A stretch of 9,297 bases of DNA, taken from NCBI GenBank assembly GCA_017397205.1, contig JAFQJX010000038.1, forward strand, positions 1-9,297, read 5' to 3'. The DNA is from Clostridia bacterium. Its GTDB lineage: Bacteria > Bacillota > Clostridia > Oscillospirales > CAG-272. The position numbers and the translations under genes are program-made. Shown here one piece after another: positions 1-8,010 of the stretch; position 1 is the stretch's first letter, and each line of letters begins with the position of its first letter. Below the pieces are notes generated by a model that was not told the origin of the DNA, ran no database searches, and saw nothing but the letters and a program-made list of their open reading frames with translations.

Positions 1-77
1 AGGCAATGTATCGGATGGCCGTTAAAACATTCGGTGCATTGGGGGCAGACAATACATTTAAGTTCGCCATTGATTAA
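1..77 (+). CDS. Possible C-terminal end of a plus-strand gene, unrecognised
   Basis: The third forward frame is open from the left edge and ends with TAA at 75-77, giving about 24 residues that finish NTFKFAID. I do not recognise the protein. The main support is context: a strong hairpin with a T-rich tail on the plus strand starts 26 bases after the stop, the usual arrangement for the end of a gene. Other frames over the same bases are also open, so the strand is not proven. A minus-strand reading gives a cysteine-rich peptide but has no ordinary start codon. The call is weak because too little of the gene is inside the window. Confidence 0.3.
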   Translation, partial: AMYRMAVKTFGALGADNTFKFAID

Positions 78-102
78 GCCAATTCCGATTTATCGAACAG
101 CA

Positions 103-143
103 AACCCCGACAGACCGTTAAAAATCTGTCGGGGTTATTCTTT
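103..143. terminator. Intrinsic terminator, probably bidirectional
   Basis: Perfect 12-bp inverted repeat: AACCCCGACAGA (103-114) pairs with TCTGTCGGGGTT (125-136) across a 10-base loop. The plus-strand tail is ATTCTTT. The minus-strand tail (TTGCTGTT) is less T-rich but usable. It lies between the putative plus-strand gene ending at 77 and dnaJ, whose minus-strand stop is at 253-255. It can therefore end both transcripts, and it is the only strong terminator downstream of dnaJ in the window. Confidence 0.75.
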
Positions 144-170
144 GCCTTCTGCAATGCAATTATGTCTTAT

Positions 171-217
171 CGGACCGTCGGGGACGCCGGTCCCTACAAG
201 AGGAAATCAAACTTCCT
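171..217. repeat. Symmetrical intergenic element, possible dispersed repeat
   Basis: Two nested or competing inverted repeats lie here: GGGAC (181-185) with GTCCC (190-194) over a 4-base loop, and GGACCG (172-177) with CGGTCC (188-193). A third weak arm pair follows, AGGAA (201-205) with TTCCT (213-217). Dense overlapping symmetry in a non-coding spacer resembles the REP-like intergenic elements of gut Clostridia, and the core has a familiar look. This window holds only one copy, so repeat status is an inference. Confidence 0.35.
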
Positions 218-252
218 TATGAGAAGTCCGCTTTTCCTCGCCTTTTTGTGTT

Positions 253-1401
253 TTATCTTGAAAACAGGTCGCGGAGCTTCTTGCGGAAGGAGGTGCGCTT
301 GGCGTCGTTTTTCTCGCCGCAGGTGGCGGCAAACTCCGAAAGCAGCTTCTTCTGCTCCGCATTCAGCCCGCGCGGGACCTCCACCTGCACGGTGAAAATC
401 AGATTTCCGCGCCGCTTGGTATTGACGTCTGCCACGCCCTCGCCTCGCATGGTAAAGGCGGTCCCCGTCTGGGTGCCCTCGGGAATGGTATACTTCTTGG
501 TCTTTCCCTCAGGGGTCGGGACCTCAATCTCCGCGCCCAGCGCCGCCTCGGTAAAGGAAATGGGAATTTCGCAATATATGTTGTTCCCCTCCCTCTCAAA
601 GACGGGGTGCGGTCTGACCGCCACCTGAATCAGGAGGTCGCCCGGGGCGCCGCCGTTTCTACCGGCAGAGCCCTGTCCGCGCAGGACGATTCTCTGCCCC
701 TCGTCAATGCCCGCAGGAATGGTGACGGAGAGCTTTTTGGTCAGGCGCACGAACGCCTTTCCGTTACAGTTTTTACAGGGGGTTTTGACGATTTTTCCCG
801 TTCCGCGACAGCGGTCGCAGGTGCGGCGCGTCTGCGTGATTCCCATAAAGGTCTGCTGCTGCACCACAATCGTACCCGTTCCGCGACAGCGGTCGCAGGT
901 TTCCGTCGAGGTGCCGGGGGCGGCACCCGTTCCGTGACACTCGCCGCACGCCTCCACGCGGTTGTAGGAAATATCCTTCTTACAGCCGAACACCGCCTCC
1001 TCAAAGGAAAGCGTGACGCGCACGCCGATATCGTCTCCGTCCACGGGGCTGTTGGCGGCGGAGTATCCTCCGCCGAAGCCACCGAAGCCGCCTCCTCCGA
1101 AGAAGGAGGAGAAAATATCTCCGAAGTCAAAGCCGCCGAAGCCCGCACCGCCGCCGCTGGGTCCGCCCGCCTCAAAGGCGGCGTGCCCGAATTGGTCGTA
1201 CTGGCGGCGCTTTTCGGGGTCGGAGAGGACGCCGTACGCCTCATTGACCTCCTTGAACTTCTGCTCCGCTTCCTTGTTGTCGGGGTTCATATCGGGGTGA
1301 TATTTCTTTGCCAGCGTGCGGTATGCCTTTTTCAAGGCCGCCTCGTCTGCGTTTTTGTCAACACCCAGGACCTCGTAATAGTCCCGTTTCGTTTCTGCCA
1401 T
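253..1401 (-). CDS. dnaJ: Chaperone DnaJ (Hsp40)
   Basis: Cytoplasmic co-chaperone that delivers unfolded clients to DnaK and stimulates its ATPase. The 382 residues have all parts of a type I DnaJ. The J domain is at about 7-72, with the essential HPD motif at 35-37. A Gly/Phe-rich linker spans about 79-112. The zinc-binding region has four repeats, starting at C152 (CGECHGTG), C169 and C195 (both CDRCRGTG) and C209 (CKNCNGKA). The substrate-binding C-terminal domains and dimerisation tail follow. The fourth zinc repeat keeps both cysteines but lacks the final glycine of CxxCxGxG. The ATG at 1399-1401 has a GAGG ribosome site 7 bases upstream. It is the last gene of the hrcA-grpE-dnaK-dnaJ operon, about 105 bases after dnaK, and the length is normal for the family. 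Confidence 0.97.
   Translation of the reverse strand: MAETKRDYYEVLGVDKNADEAALKKAYRTLAKKYHPDMNPDNKEAEQKFKEVNEAYGVLSDPEKRRQYDQFGHAAFEAGGPSGGGAGFGGFDFGDIFSSFFGGGGFGGFGGGYSAANSPVDGDDIGVRVTLSFEEAVFGCKKDISYNRVEACGECHGTGAAPGTSTETCDRCRGTGTIVVQQQTFMGITQTRRTCDRCRGTGKIVKTPCKNCNGKAFVRLTKKLSVTIPAGIDEGQRIVLRGQGSAGRNGGAPGDLLIQVAVRPHPVFEREGNNIYCEIPISFTEAALGAEIEVPTPEGKTKKYTIPEGTQTGTAFTMRGEGVADVNTKRRGNLIFTVQVEVPRGLNAEQKKLLSEFAATCGEKNDAKRTSFRKKLRDLFSR
797..900 (-). repeat. 26-bp direct repeat inside dnaJ zinc region
   Basis: Positions 797-822 and 875-900 are identical over 26 bases and lie exactly 78 bases (26 codons) apart. They encode the second and third zinc-binding repeats (CDRCRGTG, starting at residues 169 and 195) with the same codons. 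Zinc repeats are expected to be similar in protein; identity at every codon across both copies is less usual. Confidence 0.85.
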
Positions 1402-1433
1402 ATTCGTTCCTCACGGCTTGCGTTGATAGATGG

Positions 1434-1499
1434 GGGAGGGGCACCGCCCCTCCCTCTGTTTTTGTGTGCCCGATGCCCCCCAAGGGGGACAGAGTGGGC
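1434..1499 (-). other. dnaK-dnaJ spacer with GC-rich hairpins
   Basis: The spacer holds a perfect 9-bp stem, GGGAGGGGC (1434-1442) with GCCCCTCCC (1446-1454), closed by a 3-base loop. A second nested pair, CCCC (1477-1480) with GGGG (1485-1488), is enclosed by GCCC (1468-1471) and GGGC (1496-1499). In the operon's sense (minus) direction the first stem has no T-tract, so it is not an obvious terminator for dnaK-dnaJ; it could slow polymerase, mark a processing site or protect an RNA end. In the plus direction it is followed by TCTGTTTTT and looks like an intrinsic terminator. Confidence 0.6.
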
Positions 1500-1506
1500 T
1501 TGTGGG

Positions 1507-3447
<1,941 letters not shown>

Positions 3448-3987
3448 TCAGTTTGCCACCTTCACCATGGCGTAGCGAATGATTTTGTCGCCCAGACGGT
3501 GCCCGCGCTGGAACACCTCGGCAATCACACCCTGACCCAGTGTCTCGTCCTCCACGTGCATCACGGCGTTGTGAATGTTGGGGTCAAACTCCTCTCCGAC
3601 CTCGCCGTACACCTCAACCCCCATTTTTGTAAGGGTCTCGGCAAGGGAGGCGGCAATCATGGTCAGCCCCTGTCGGATAGACGCATCGTCCCCCGTTGCG
3701 GCAAGGGCGCGCTCCATGTTATCGCAAATGGGCAGAATGCTCTTGACCGTTTCGCAAACGGCGTCGCTCCACACGCTCTGGCGCTCCTTTGCGCTGCGGC
3801 GGCGGAAATTGTCGTACTCGGCAAGCATACGGAGGTATTTGTCCCGCTCGGCGGCAAGTTCCTCCTCAAGGGCGGTGATTTTCGCCTGCGCCTCCTCCAG
3901 CGCCTTTGCGTTTTTGCTCTTTTTGGGCGCCTTTTCCTCGGCTCCTCCTTGAGTTTCTTCACGAATTTCGGTTGTGTTGTCTGTCAT
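3448..3987 (-). CDS. grpE: Nucleotide exchange factor GrpE
   Basis: GrpE releases ADP from DnaK and so sets the pace of the chaperone cycle; it works as a dimer. The 179 residues begin with a charged, disordered stretch (1-25). A long coiled-coil helix follows (about 27-70, rich in Glu, Lys and Ala, with the conserved AEYDNFRRR at 56-64), then a helical bundle (SILPICDNMERAL, 83-95) and the C-terminal beta domain with the signature GQGVIAEVFQRGHRLGDKIIR (151-171). The ATG at 3985-3987 is chosen because it lies 16 bases after the hrcA stop with a GAGAG purine stretch upstream. A longer reading from TTG at 4044 would overlap hrcA and adds non-conserved residues. The ribosome site is weak, so translation may be coupled to hrcA. 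Confidence 0.96.
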   Translation of the reverse strand: MTDNTTEIREETQGGAEEKAPKKSKNAKALEEAQAKITALEEELAAERDKYLRMLAEYDNFRRRSAKERQSVWSDAVCETVKSILPICDNMERALAATGDDASIRQGLTMIAASLAETLTKMGVEVYGEVGEEFDPNIHNAVMHVEDETLGQGVIAEVFQRGHRLGDKIIRYAMVKVAN

Positions 3988-4003
3988 GTTCTCTCTCGCT
4001 CTC

Positions 4004-5053
4004 TCAGGTATCTTCAGGGGTCTCCCCTGACAGCAGATTGTCAATTCCCAGCGCCAGATGGTCTATGATGGAAATAACCTTTCCGTAGTCCATTCGGCGC
4101 GGACCGATCACGCCAATCGCGCCCAGCACCCTGTCGCCCGAGCGGATGGTCCGCCAGACCATGGCGGAATTGCCCATGCCGTCCACGGCGTTCTCGTGCC
4201 CGATGCGCACCTGTATATCGTCCCGTCCGTCGGGGTGGGAAATCACGCTGAGAAGGTCGTCCTTCTGCTCAAACAGGTTGATAAGGGACCGTACCTCCTC
4301 CATATCGGAGTAATCGGGAATCCCGAGCAGGCGGTTGACGCCCTCCACGCGCAGCTCTCCTGCGTCGCACTCCTGCATGGTATCGTAAATAATCTTAATC
4401 AGAGGATTGACCACCGCGCCCGCCTTCCCCATCGCACTCTCAATCGTGAGAATCAGCGGCAGGGTAATCTCCTCGGCGCATCTGCCCACGAGGTGCAGAT
4501 TCAGAAGCTCGCACAGCCGCGCGACCTCGTCCTCGCGGAGGGGATACGCGGTGCGGATGCGCTTGCTCTTGATGCGGCCGCCGTGCAGCAGCATCGTCAG
4601 GGCAAAGGTCCGCGCGTCAATATACATGGTGTCAAAGCGGTCGACCGACACGCCGTAGGCACGGGGTGTTGCCGCAATGGACGGGTAATTGGTGAAGCTC
4701 GACGCCATGCGTGACGCCTCGGCAAGAATCTGGTCCAGCTCCGCAAGCTTGTGACTGAGATGCTCGTGAATCTGGCTGATTTCCCGCTGCGTCATGCTGT
4801 ATCTCTCCAGCAGAGAGTTGACGTAAAAGCGGTAGCCCGCCTCGCTGGGAATGCGCCCCGCAGAGGTGTGCGGCTGCTCCAGGTAGCCCAGCGCCTCCAG
4901 CTCCGCCATTTCGTTGCGGATGGTGGCGGAGGAGCAGGAAAGCTGCTCCCGCAGGGCAAGGTATTTGCTGCCGACGGGCTCCCCGTAGGCAATATACGCC
5001 TCAACAACGGCTTTCAAGATGCGTTTTTTGCGCTCGCTGATTTCCTCGTGCAC
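4004..5053 (-). CDS. hrcA: Heat-inducible transcription repressor HrcA
   Basis: HrcA binds the CIRCE operator and represses chaperone genes; in the known system it needs GroEL to fold, so heat load on GroEL relieves repression. The 349 residues have an N-terminal winged helix-turn-helix (about 5-60; ATIRNEM at 43-49) and the family signature HTSAGRIP (62-69), then a GAF-like middle domain. A conserved C-terminal block carries GAIGVIGPRRMDYGKV near the end. I choose the GTG at 5051-5053 because AAGGAGG lies 6 bases upstream. The frame also stays open to a GTG at 5077, but that codon sits inside the CIRCE palindrome with no ribosome site before it. The gene is first in its operon, directly behind CIRCE, so it autoregulates. 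The stop is TGA at 4004-4006. Confidence 0.97.
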   Translation of the reverse strand: MHEEISERKKRILKAVVEAYIAYGEPVGSKYLALREQLSCSSATIRNEMAELEALGYLEQPHTSAGRIPSEAGYRFYVNSLLERYSMTQREISQIHEHLSHKLAELDQILAEASRMASSFTNYPSIAATPRAYGVSVDRFDTMYIDARTFALTMLLHGGRIKSKRIRTAYPLREDEVARLCELLNLHLVGRCAEEITLPLILTIESAMGKAGAVVNPLIKIIYDTMQECDAGELRVEGVNRLLGIPDYSDMEEVRSLINLFEQKDDLLSVISHPDGRDDIQVRIGHENAVDGMGNSAMVWRTIRSGDRVLGAIGVIGPRRMDYGKVISIIDHLALGIDNLLSGETPEDT

Positions 5054-5070
5054 GGGAACCCTCCTTCCTT

Positions 5071-5097
5071 TTAGCACTCAAACACTCGGAGTGCTAA
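5071..5097 (-). promoter_or_regulatory. CIRCE operator of the hrcA operon
   Basis: A perfect match to the HrcA-binding consensus: TTAGCACTC (5071-5079), 9-base spacer (5080-5088), GAGTGCTAA (5089-5097). It lies just downstream of the expected transcription start and 17 bases upstream of the hrcA GTG start. Bound HrcA would block the promoter, and the palindrome would also form a hairpin at the 5' end of the mRNA. Confidence 0.98.
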
Positions 5098-5108
5098 CTT
5101 TCATTCCT

Positions 5109-5137
5109 AATATACCCCCTTTTTGCCCGCGTGTCAA
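5109..5137 (-). promoter_or_regulatory. SigA-type promoter of hrcA-grpE-dnaK-dnaJ
   Basis: On the minus strand, TTGACA (5137-5132) is followed after exactly 17 bases by TATATT (5114-5109). The predicted start, near 5102, is a few bases before CIRCE, the standard architecture for HrcA-controlled operons. Confidence 0.9.
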
Positions 5138-5184
5138 GGTTCCGGACCCTGTTTTTTATGAATAAATTGTAAATTCGGGCAAGA

Positions 5185-5193
5185 GAGTGCTAA
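5185..5193. promoter_or_regulatory. Orphan CIRCE half-site
   Basis: GAGTGCTAA is an exact 9/9 match to one CIRCE arm, 88 bases outward from the full operator. The matching arm at the proper spacing (5167-5175) agrees at only about 4 of 9 positions, so it is a half-site at most. On the minus strand it reads TATAATTAGCACTC, so the arm overlaps a perfect -10-like TATAAT, though no -35 box is visible at the right distance. Confidence 0.5.
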
Positions 5194-5225
5194 TTATAGC
5201 GCCGCCAAAACACACATTCCCTCGC

Positions 5226-5255
5226 ATACGTGCGCGTGAACGCGCACGCACGTAT
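5226..5255. repeat. Long imperfect palindrome in the divergent region
   Basis: ATACGTGCG (5226-5234) pairs with CGCACGTAT (5247-5255). An alternative inner pairing is CGTGCGCGT (5229-5237) with ACGCGCACG (5240-5248). Both 9-bp stems are perfect and they exclude each other. No T-tract directly follows, so this is not a standard terminator; it could be a protein-binding site or an RNA hairpin. Confidence 0.6.
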
Positions 5256-5321
5256 CAGGCGCGCGTTTTTAACAAAAAGAAGGGCGCGAATACGCTCACC
5301 GCGCAAAAAATCCTGTCCTGT

Positions 5322-5346
5322 GCGCCGTCAGGTGGCGCTTTTTCTT
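5322..5346 (+). terminator. Short terminator-like hairpin abutting the rny promoter
   Basis: GCGCC (5322-5326) pairs with GGCGC (5334-5338) across a 7-base loop and is followed by TTTTTCTT (5339-5346), which runs into the -35 box of the rny promoter. The stem is short (5 bp). It would stop plus-strand transcription arriving from the divergent region. No gene lies upstream on this strand, so its purpose is unclear. Confidence 0.45.
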
Positions 5347-5373
5347 GACAGCCACCCAAGAAAGGTTTATAAT
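5345..5373 (+). promoter_or_regulatory. Consensus SigA-type promoter of rny
   Basis: TTGACA (5345-5350), a 17-base spacer, then TATAAT (5368-5373): a perfect match to the housekeeping consensus in both boxes and in spacing. The predicted start, about 5380, leaves a leader of roughly 225 bases before the rny ATG at 5607. Confidence 0.92.
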
Positions 5374-5379
5374 AATACA

Positions 5380-5606
5380 TAGATTGTTACCCCCACGCGC
5401 GCGCACTATGCGCCGCTTGAGCAGCAATCCTCGCATTTTTAACGGAATTCTCCCTCCGCCACAGATTTTTTGGGGGCTTTGCCCCACAAGATATATGCAC
5501 CCACCCCAGGTGCCTGCAATCTGTCAAACTCCACTGCCCGCATTCGGGGCAGGTGGCATTGGCGAGGAGTGTTCCTTTCCATCAAAAAGAAAAGGAGGAA
5601 AGAACC
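5380..5606 (+). other. Long structured 5' leader of rny
   Basis: Predicted untranslated leader. From the 5' end: GCGCA (5401-5405) pairs with TGCGC (5409-5413). A 7-bp closing helix, ACAGATT (5461-5467) with AATCTGT (5518-5524), encloses two hairpins: TGGGGGC (5471-5477) with GCCCCA (5481-5486, one bulged G), and GCACC (5497-5501) with GGTGC (5509-5513). This gives a possible three-way junction. A further bulged stem pairs CCACTGCCC (5531-5539) with GGGCA (5547-5551) and GTGG (5553-5556). The rny ribosome site AGGAGG (5593-5598) is preceded by a pyrimidine run (5572-5580) that could pair with it. I do not recognise a known riboswitch class. Part of the leader may instead be a dispersed repeat. 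Confidence 0.55.
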
Positions 5607-7148
5607 ATGGAGTGGTATTGGGGTTTGGTGATTGGACTTGCCTGTCTTGTCGTCGGCATTTTGGTCGGCGTCATCCTGCGGCGCAAGGTTGCTGAAGCCA
5701 AAATCGGCTCTGCCGAACGGCAGGCCGTGGAAATTCTGGAAAACGCCATGCGACAGGCAGAAACCAGAAAAAAAGAAGCCCTGCTTGAGGCGAAGGACGA
5801 AATCTTTCGTCAAAGAAGCGAAACGGAAGCCGACCTGAAGGAACGCAGACGTGAGGTGGCGCATCAGGAGCGCCGTATTCAACAAAAGGAAGAGGCCATT
5901 GACCGCAAGGTCGAGGCGCTGGAGCGCAAGGAGGAGGCACTTGCCGAGCGGCAGCGTGAGCTCGACGCTCTCAAGGAGCAGATTTCTCAGCAGCTCGAGA
6001 TTCAGATGGCTGCCCTGGAGAAAATCGCGGGTATGTCCGCCGAGGAGGCAAAGGCAGAACTGCTGGCACGTAAGGAGCAGGAGATTGCTCACTCCATGGC
6101 GCGCAAGCTTTCTGAATACGAGGCAAACTTCCGCGAGGAGGCAGACGAAAAGGCAAAGGAAATTCTTTCCCTCGCCATTCAGCGCTGCGCCGCTGACCAC
6201 GTCAGCGAATCCGCCATTTCCGTCGTTGCTCTGCCGAACGAGGATATGAAGGGCCGCATCATCGGCCGTGAGGGCAGAAATATACGCACCATTGAAACGC
6301 TGATTGGCGTTGAGCTGATTATTGACGACACCCCTGAGGTCATTACCGTCTCCGGCTTTGACCCCGTCCGCCGTCAGATTGCCTGCATCGCCCTTGAAAA
6401 GCTCGTCTCCGACGGCCGTATTCACCCTGCCCGTATTGAGGAAACGGTGGACAAGGCACGCCGCGAGGTGGAGAACTCCATGAAGAGCGCAGGCGACAAG
6501 GCAGTCTTTGAAACGGGCGTGCACGGGCTGAATCCCGAGCTGATTAAGCTGCTGGGCCGCCTGAAGTACCGCACCAGCTACGGACAGAACGTCCTGCGTC
6601 ACTCCATTGAGGTTTCCCTGCTTGCAGGTGTGATTGCCGACGAAATGGGGCTTGACTCCATGCTGGCAAAGCGCGCGGGTCTGCTCCACGATATCGGTAA
6701 GGCAATGACCGCCGAGATTGAGGGCTCGCACGTGAACATCGGTGTGGAAATCGCAAAGAAGTACCACGAGAGCAAAGAGGTCATTCACGCAATCGAGGCG
6801 CACCACGGTGACGTGGAGGCGCACTCCGCAATCGCCCTGATTGTACAGGCAGCAGACGCCATTTCCGCCGCCCGTCCCGGTGCCCGTCGCGAGAACGTGG
6901 AGAATTATATCAAGCGTCTGCAGAAGCTTGAGGAAATTGCCCGTCAGTTCCCCGGCGTGGACAGCAGCTTTGCCATTCAGGCGGGCCGCGAAATCCGCGT
7001 CATGGTGAAGCCCGACCAGGTCAGCGACGACCAGATGGTGCTGATGGCACACGAGATCGCCAAGAAAATCGAGGACGACCTCGAGTATCCCGGTCAGATC
7101 AAGGTACATCTCATTCGGGACACCCGCGCCGCAGACTACGCAAAATAA
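5607..7148 (+). CDS. rny: Ribonuclease Y, membrane-anchored endoribonuclease
   Basis: RNase Y makes the first cuts in mRNA turnover in many Gram-positive bacteria and is tethered to the inner face of the cell membrane. The 513 residues match the family length. One N-terminal membrane helix (about 5-24) is followed by Arg residues and a long charged coiled coil (about 27-185). A KH RNA-binding domain (about 205-270) has [10 protein letters not shown] at 217-226. An HD phosphohydrolase domain (about 328-425) has H332, the metal-binding pair H361-D362 within LLHDIGKA, and HHGD at 399-402. A conserved C-terminal domain ends in DTRAADYAK. The ATG at 5607 is chosen because AGGAGG lies 8 bases upstream; an in-frame ATG at 5553 lacks such a site and would put polar residues before the membrane helix. 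A perfect promoter lies upstream, a terminator follows and ymdB is next. Confidence 0.97.
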   Translation: MEWYWGLVIGLACLVVGILVGVILRRKVAEAKIGSAERQAVEILENAMRQAETRKKEALLEAKDEIFRQRSETEADLKERRREVAHQERRIQQKEEAIDRKVEALERKEEALAERQRELDALKEQISQQLEIQMAALEKIAGMSAEEAKAELLARKEQEIAHSMARKLSEYEANFREEADEKAKEILSLAIQRCAADHVSESAISVVALPNEDMKGRIIGREGRNIRTIETLIGVELIIDDTPEVITVSGFDPVRRQIACIALEKLVSDGRIHPARIEETVDKARREVENSMKSAGDKAVFETGVHGLNPELIKLLGRLKYRTSYGQNVLRHSIEVSLLAGVIADEMGLDSMLAKRAGLLHDIGKAMTAEIEGSHVNIGVEIAKKYHESKEVIHAIEAHHGDVEAHSAIALIVQAADAISAARPGARRENVENYIKRLQKLEEIARQFPGVDSSFAIQAGREIRVMVKPDQVSDDQMVLMAHEIAKKIEDDLEYPGQIKVHLIRDTRAADYAK

Positions 7149-7155
7149 ACCGCTT

Positions 7156-7189
7156 GGGTGCCGTCCCACAAGGGCGCGGCACCCTTTTT
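7156..7189 (+). terminator. Intrinsic terminator after rny
   Basis: GGGTGCCG (7156-7163) pairs with CGGCACCC (7177-7184), an 8-bp stem followed by TTTTT (7185-7189). It lies 7 bases after the rny stop and 47 bases before the ymdB start, so it separates two genes that might otherwise be read as one operon. Confidence 0.88.
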
Positions 7190-7236
7190 ATAGCCGAAGA
7201 GACAAACCAAACTGTCATTTCCTGAAAGGATTTGTT

Positions 7237-8010
7237 ATGCGAATACTTGCCCTGGGCGACCTGCTTGCCCCCGTGTCGGTAGACTACCTTTGCCGCACCC
7301 TGCCCTCTCTGCGGCGCGAGCTGTCGCTGGACTTTGTCGCGGTGAACGGCGAAAACGCCTCCTTTTTGGGCGGCATCGGACCCGACCCCGCTCTGCGACT
7401 CCTGGAATGCGGCGCCGACGTCATTACGGGCGGCAACCACACGCTGCAAACCCGTGCGATTTACCCCCTGCTGGAGGAAAATCCGCGCATTCTGCGCCCC
7501 ATCAATTTTCCGTCCGAGGCGCCCGGCTACGGCTCCGCGCTGATTGAGGTGGGCGCGCACCGCGTGCTCGTGCTCAACGCCATGGGCACCGCCTTTATGG
7601 AACCCACCCTGGACAGCCCCTACCCCTATCTGGAAAAGGCGCTCTCGCGCTACGAGGGGCAATACTCCGTCAGTATTCTGGACCTGCACGCCGAGGCAAC
7701 GGGAGAAAAGCTTGCCCTTGCCCACACCTTTGACGGCAGAATCGGCGCCATTTACGGCACCCATACCCATATCCCCACGGCAGACGAGCAAATTCTGCCG
7801 CGCGGCACGGGGTATATCAGCGACATTGGCTGCACCGCCCCCTCGGGCGGCATTATGGGTGTCCGCACGGACGTCATCTGCCACCGCTTCCGCACCAAAA
7901 CCCCCATGCCCTACAAGCCCGCAGAGGGTCCCGTCGTGGCAGAGGGAATCCTGCTTGATATGGACGAGGCGACCAACCGTTGCCGCTCTATCACGCGCGT
8001 CAAGGTGTAG
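7237..8010 (+). CDS. ymdB: YmdB-family metallophosphoesterase (cyclic-nucleotide phosphodiesterase)
   Basis: The 257 residues match the TIGR00282/YmdB family. In Bacillus subtilis the homologue is a dimetal phosphodiesterase that cleaves cyclic nucleotides in vitro and affects the choice between motility and biofilm formation. The expected metal and active-site residues are present: D8 (LALGD), E39 and N40 (VNGENA), N67 and H68 (GGNHT), H151 (LDLHAEATGEK), and H176 and H178 (GTHTHIPTADE). The family block ILPRGTGYISDIGCT (186-200) is also there. After GD the sequence reads LLAPVSVDY, not the glycine-rich GDVVGKPGR-like stretch common in the family. The ATG at 7237 follows AAAGGA by 6 bases. 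Neighbour rny is the usual partner, but a terminator stands between them and no clear promoter is visible in the 47 bases before this gene. Confidence 0.93.
   Translation: MRILALGDLLAPVSVDYLCRTLPSLRRELSLDFVAVNGENASFLGGIGPDPALRLLECGADVITGGNHTLQTRAIYPLLEENPRILRPINFPSEAPGYGSALIEVGAHRVLVLNAMGTAFMEPTLDSPYPYLEKALSRYEGQYSVSILDLHAEATGEKLALAHTFDGRIGAIYGTHTHIPTADEQILPRGTGYISDIGCTAPSGGIMGVRTDVICHRFRTKTPMPYKPAEGPVVAEGILLDMDEATNRCRSITRVKV

Larger units (their letters stand above)
5138..5344. other. Divergent intergenic region between the hrcA and rny promoters
   Basis: About 200 non-coding bases. The left part (5140-5200) is AT-rich and the right part is rich in CG/GC steps. It contains an orphan CIRCE arm (5185-5193), a long palindrome (5226-5255) and a terminator-like hairpin (5322-5346), each listed separately. 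I see no credible protein-coding frame here. Confidence 0.7.

Noticed and set aside
1..89. Minus-strand cysteine-rich reading (CxxCxxCxxC) at the left edge
   Set aside because: The cysteine spacing is eye-catching, but the frame has a TAA at 90-92 and no ATG, GTG or TTG before the cysteines. The plus-strand tail followed by a terminator explains the region better.
3988..4044. Longer grpE start at TTG 4044
   Set aside because: It would overlap the end of hrcA, lacks a ribosome site and adds residues unlike GrpE N-termini.
5054..5077. Longer hrcA start at the GTG at 5077
   Set aside because: That GTG lies inside the CIRCE palindrome without a ribosome site; the GTG at 5053 has AAGGAGG at ideal spacing.
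5553..5606. Longer rny start at ATG 5553
   Set aside because: It overlaps a predicted hairpin, lacks a good ribosome site and would place a polar stretch before the membrane anchor; AGGAGG fits the ATG at 5607.
5439..7169. Minus-strand open frame of 576 codons opposite rny
   Set aside because: Antisense shadow of the rny reading frame, extending into the leader and terminator. It has no ribosome site or recognisable domain.
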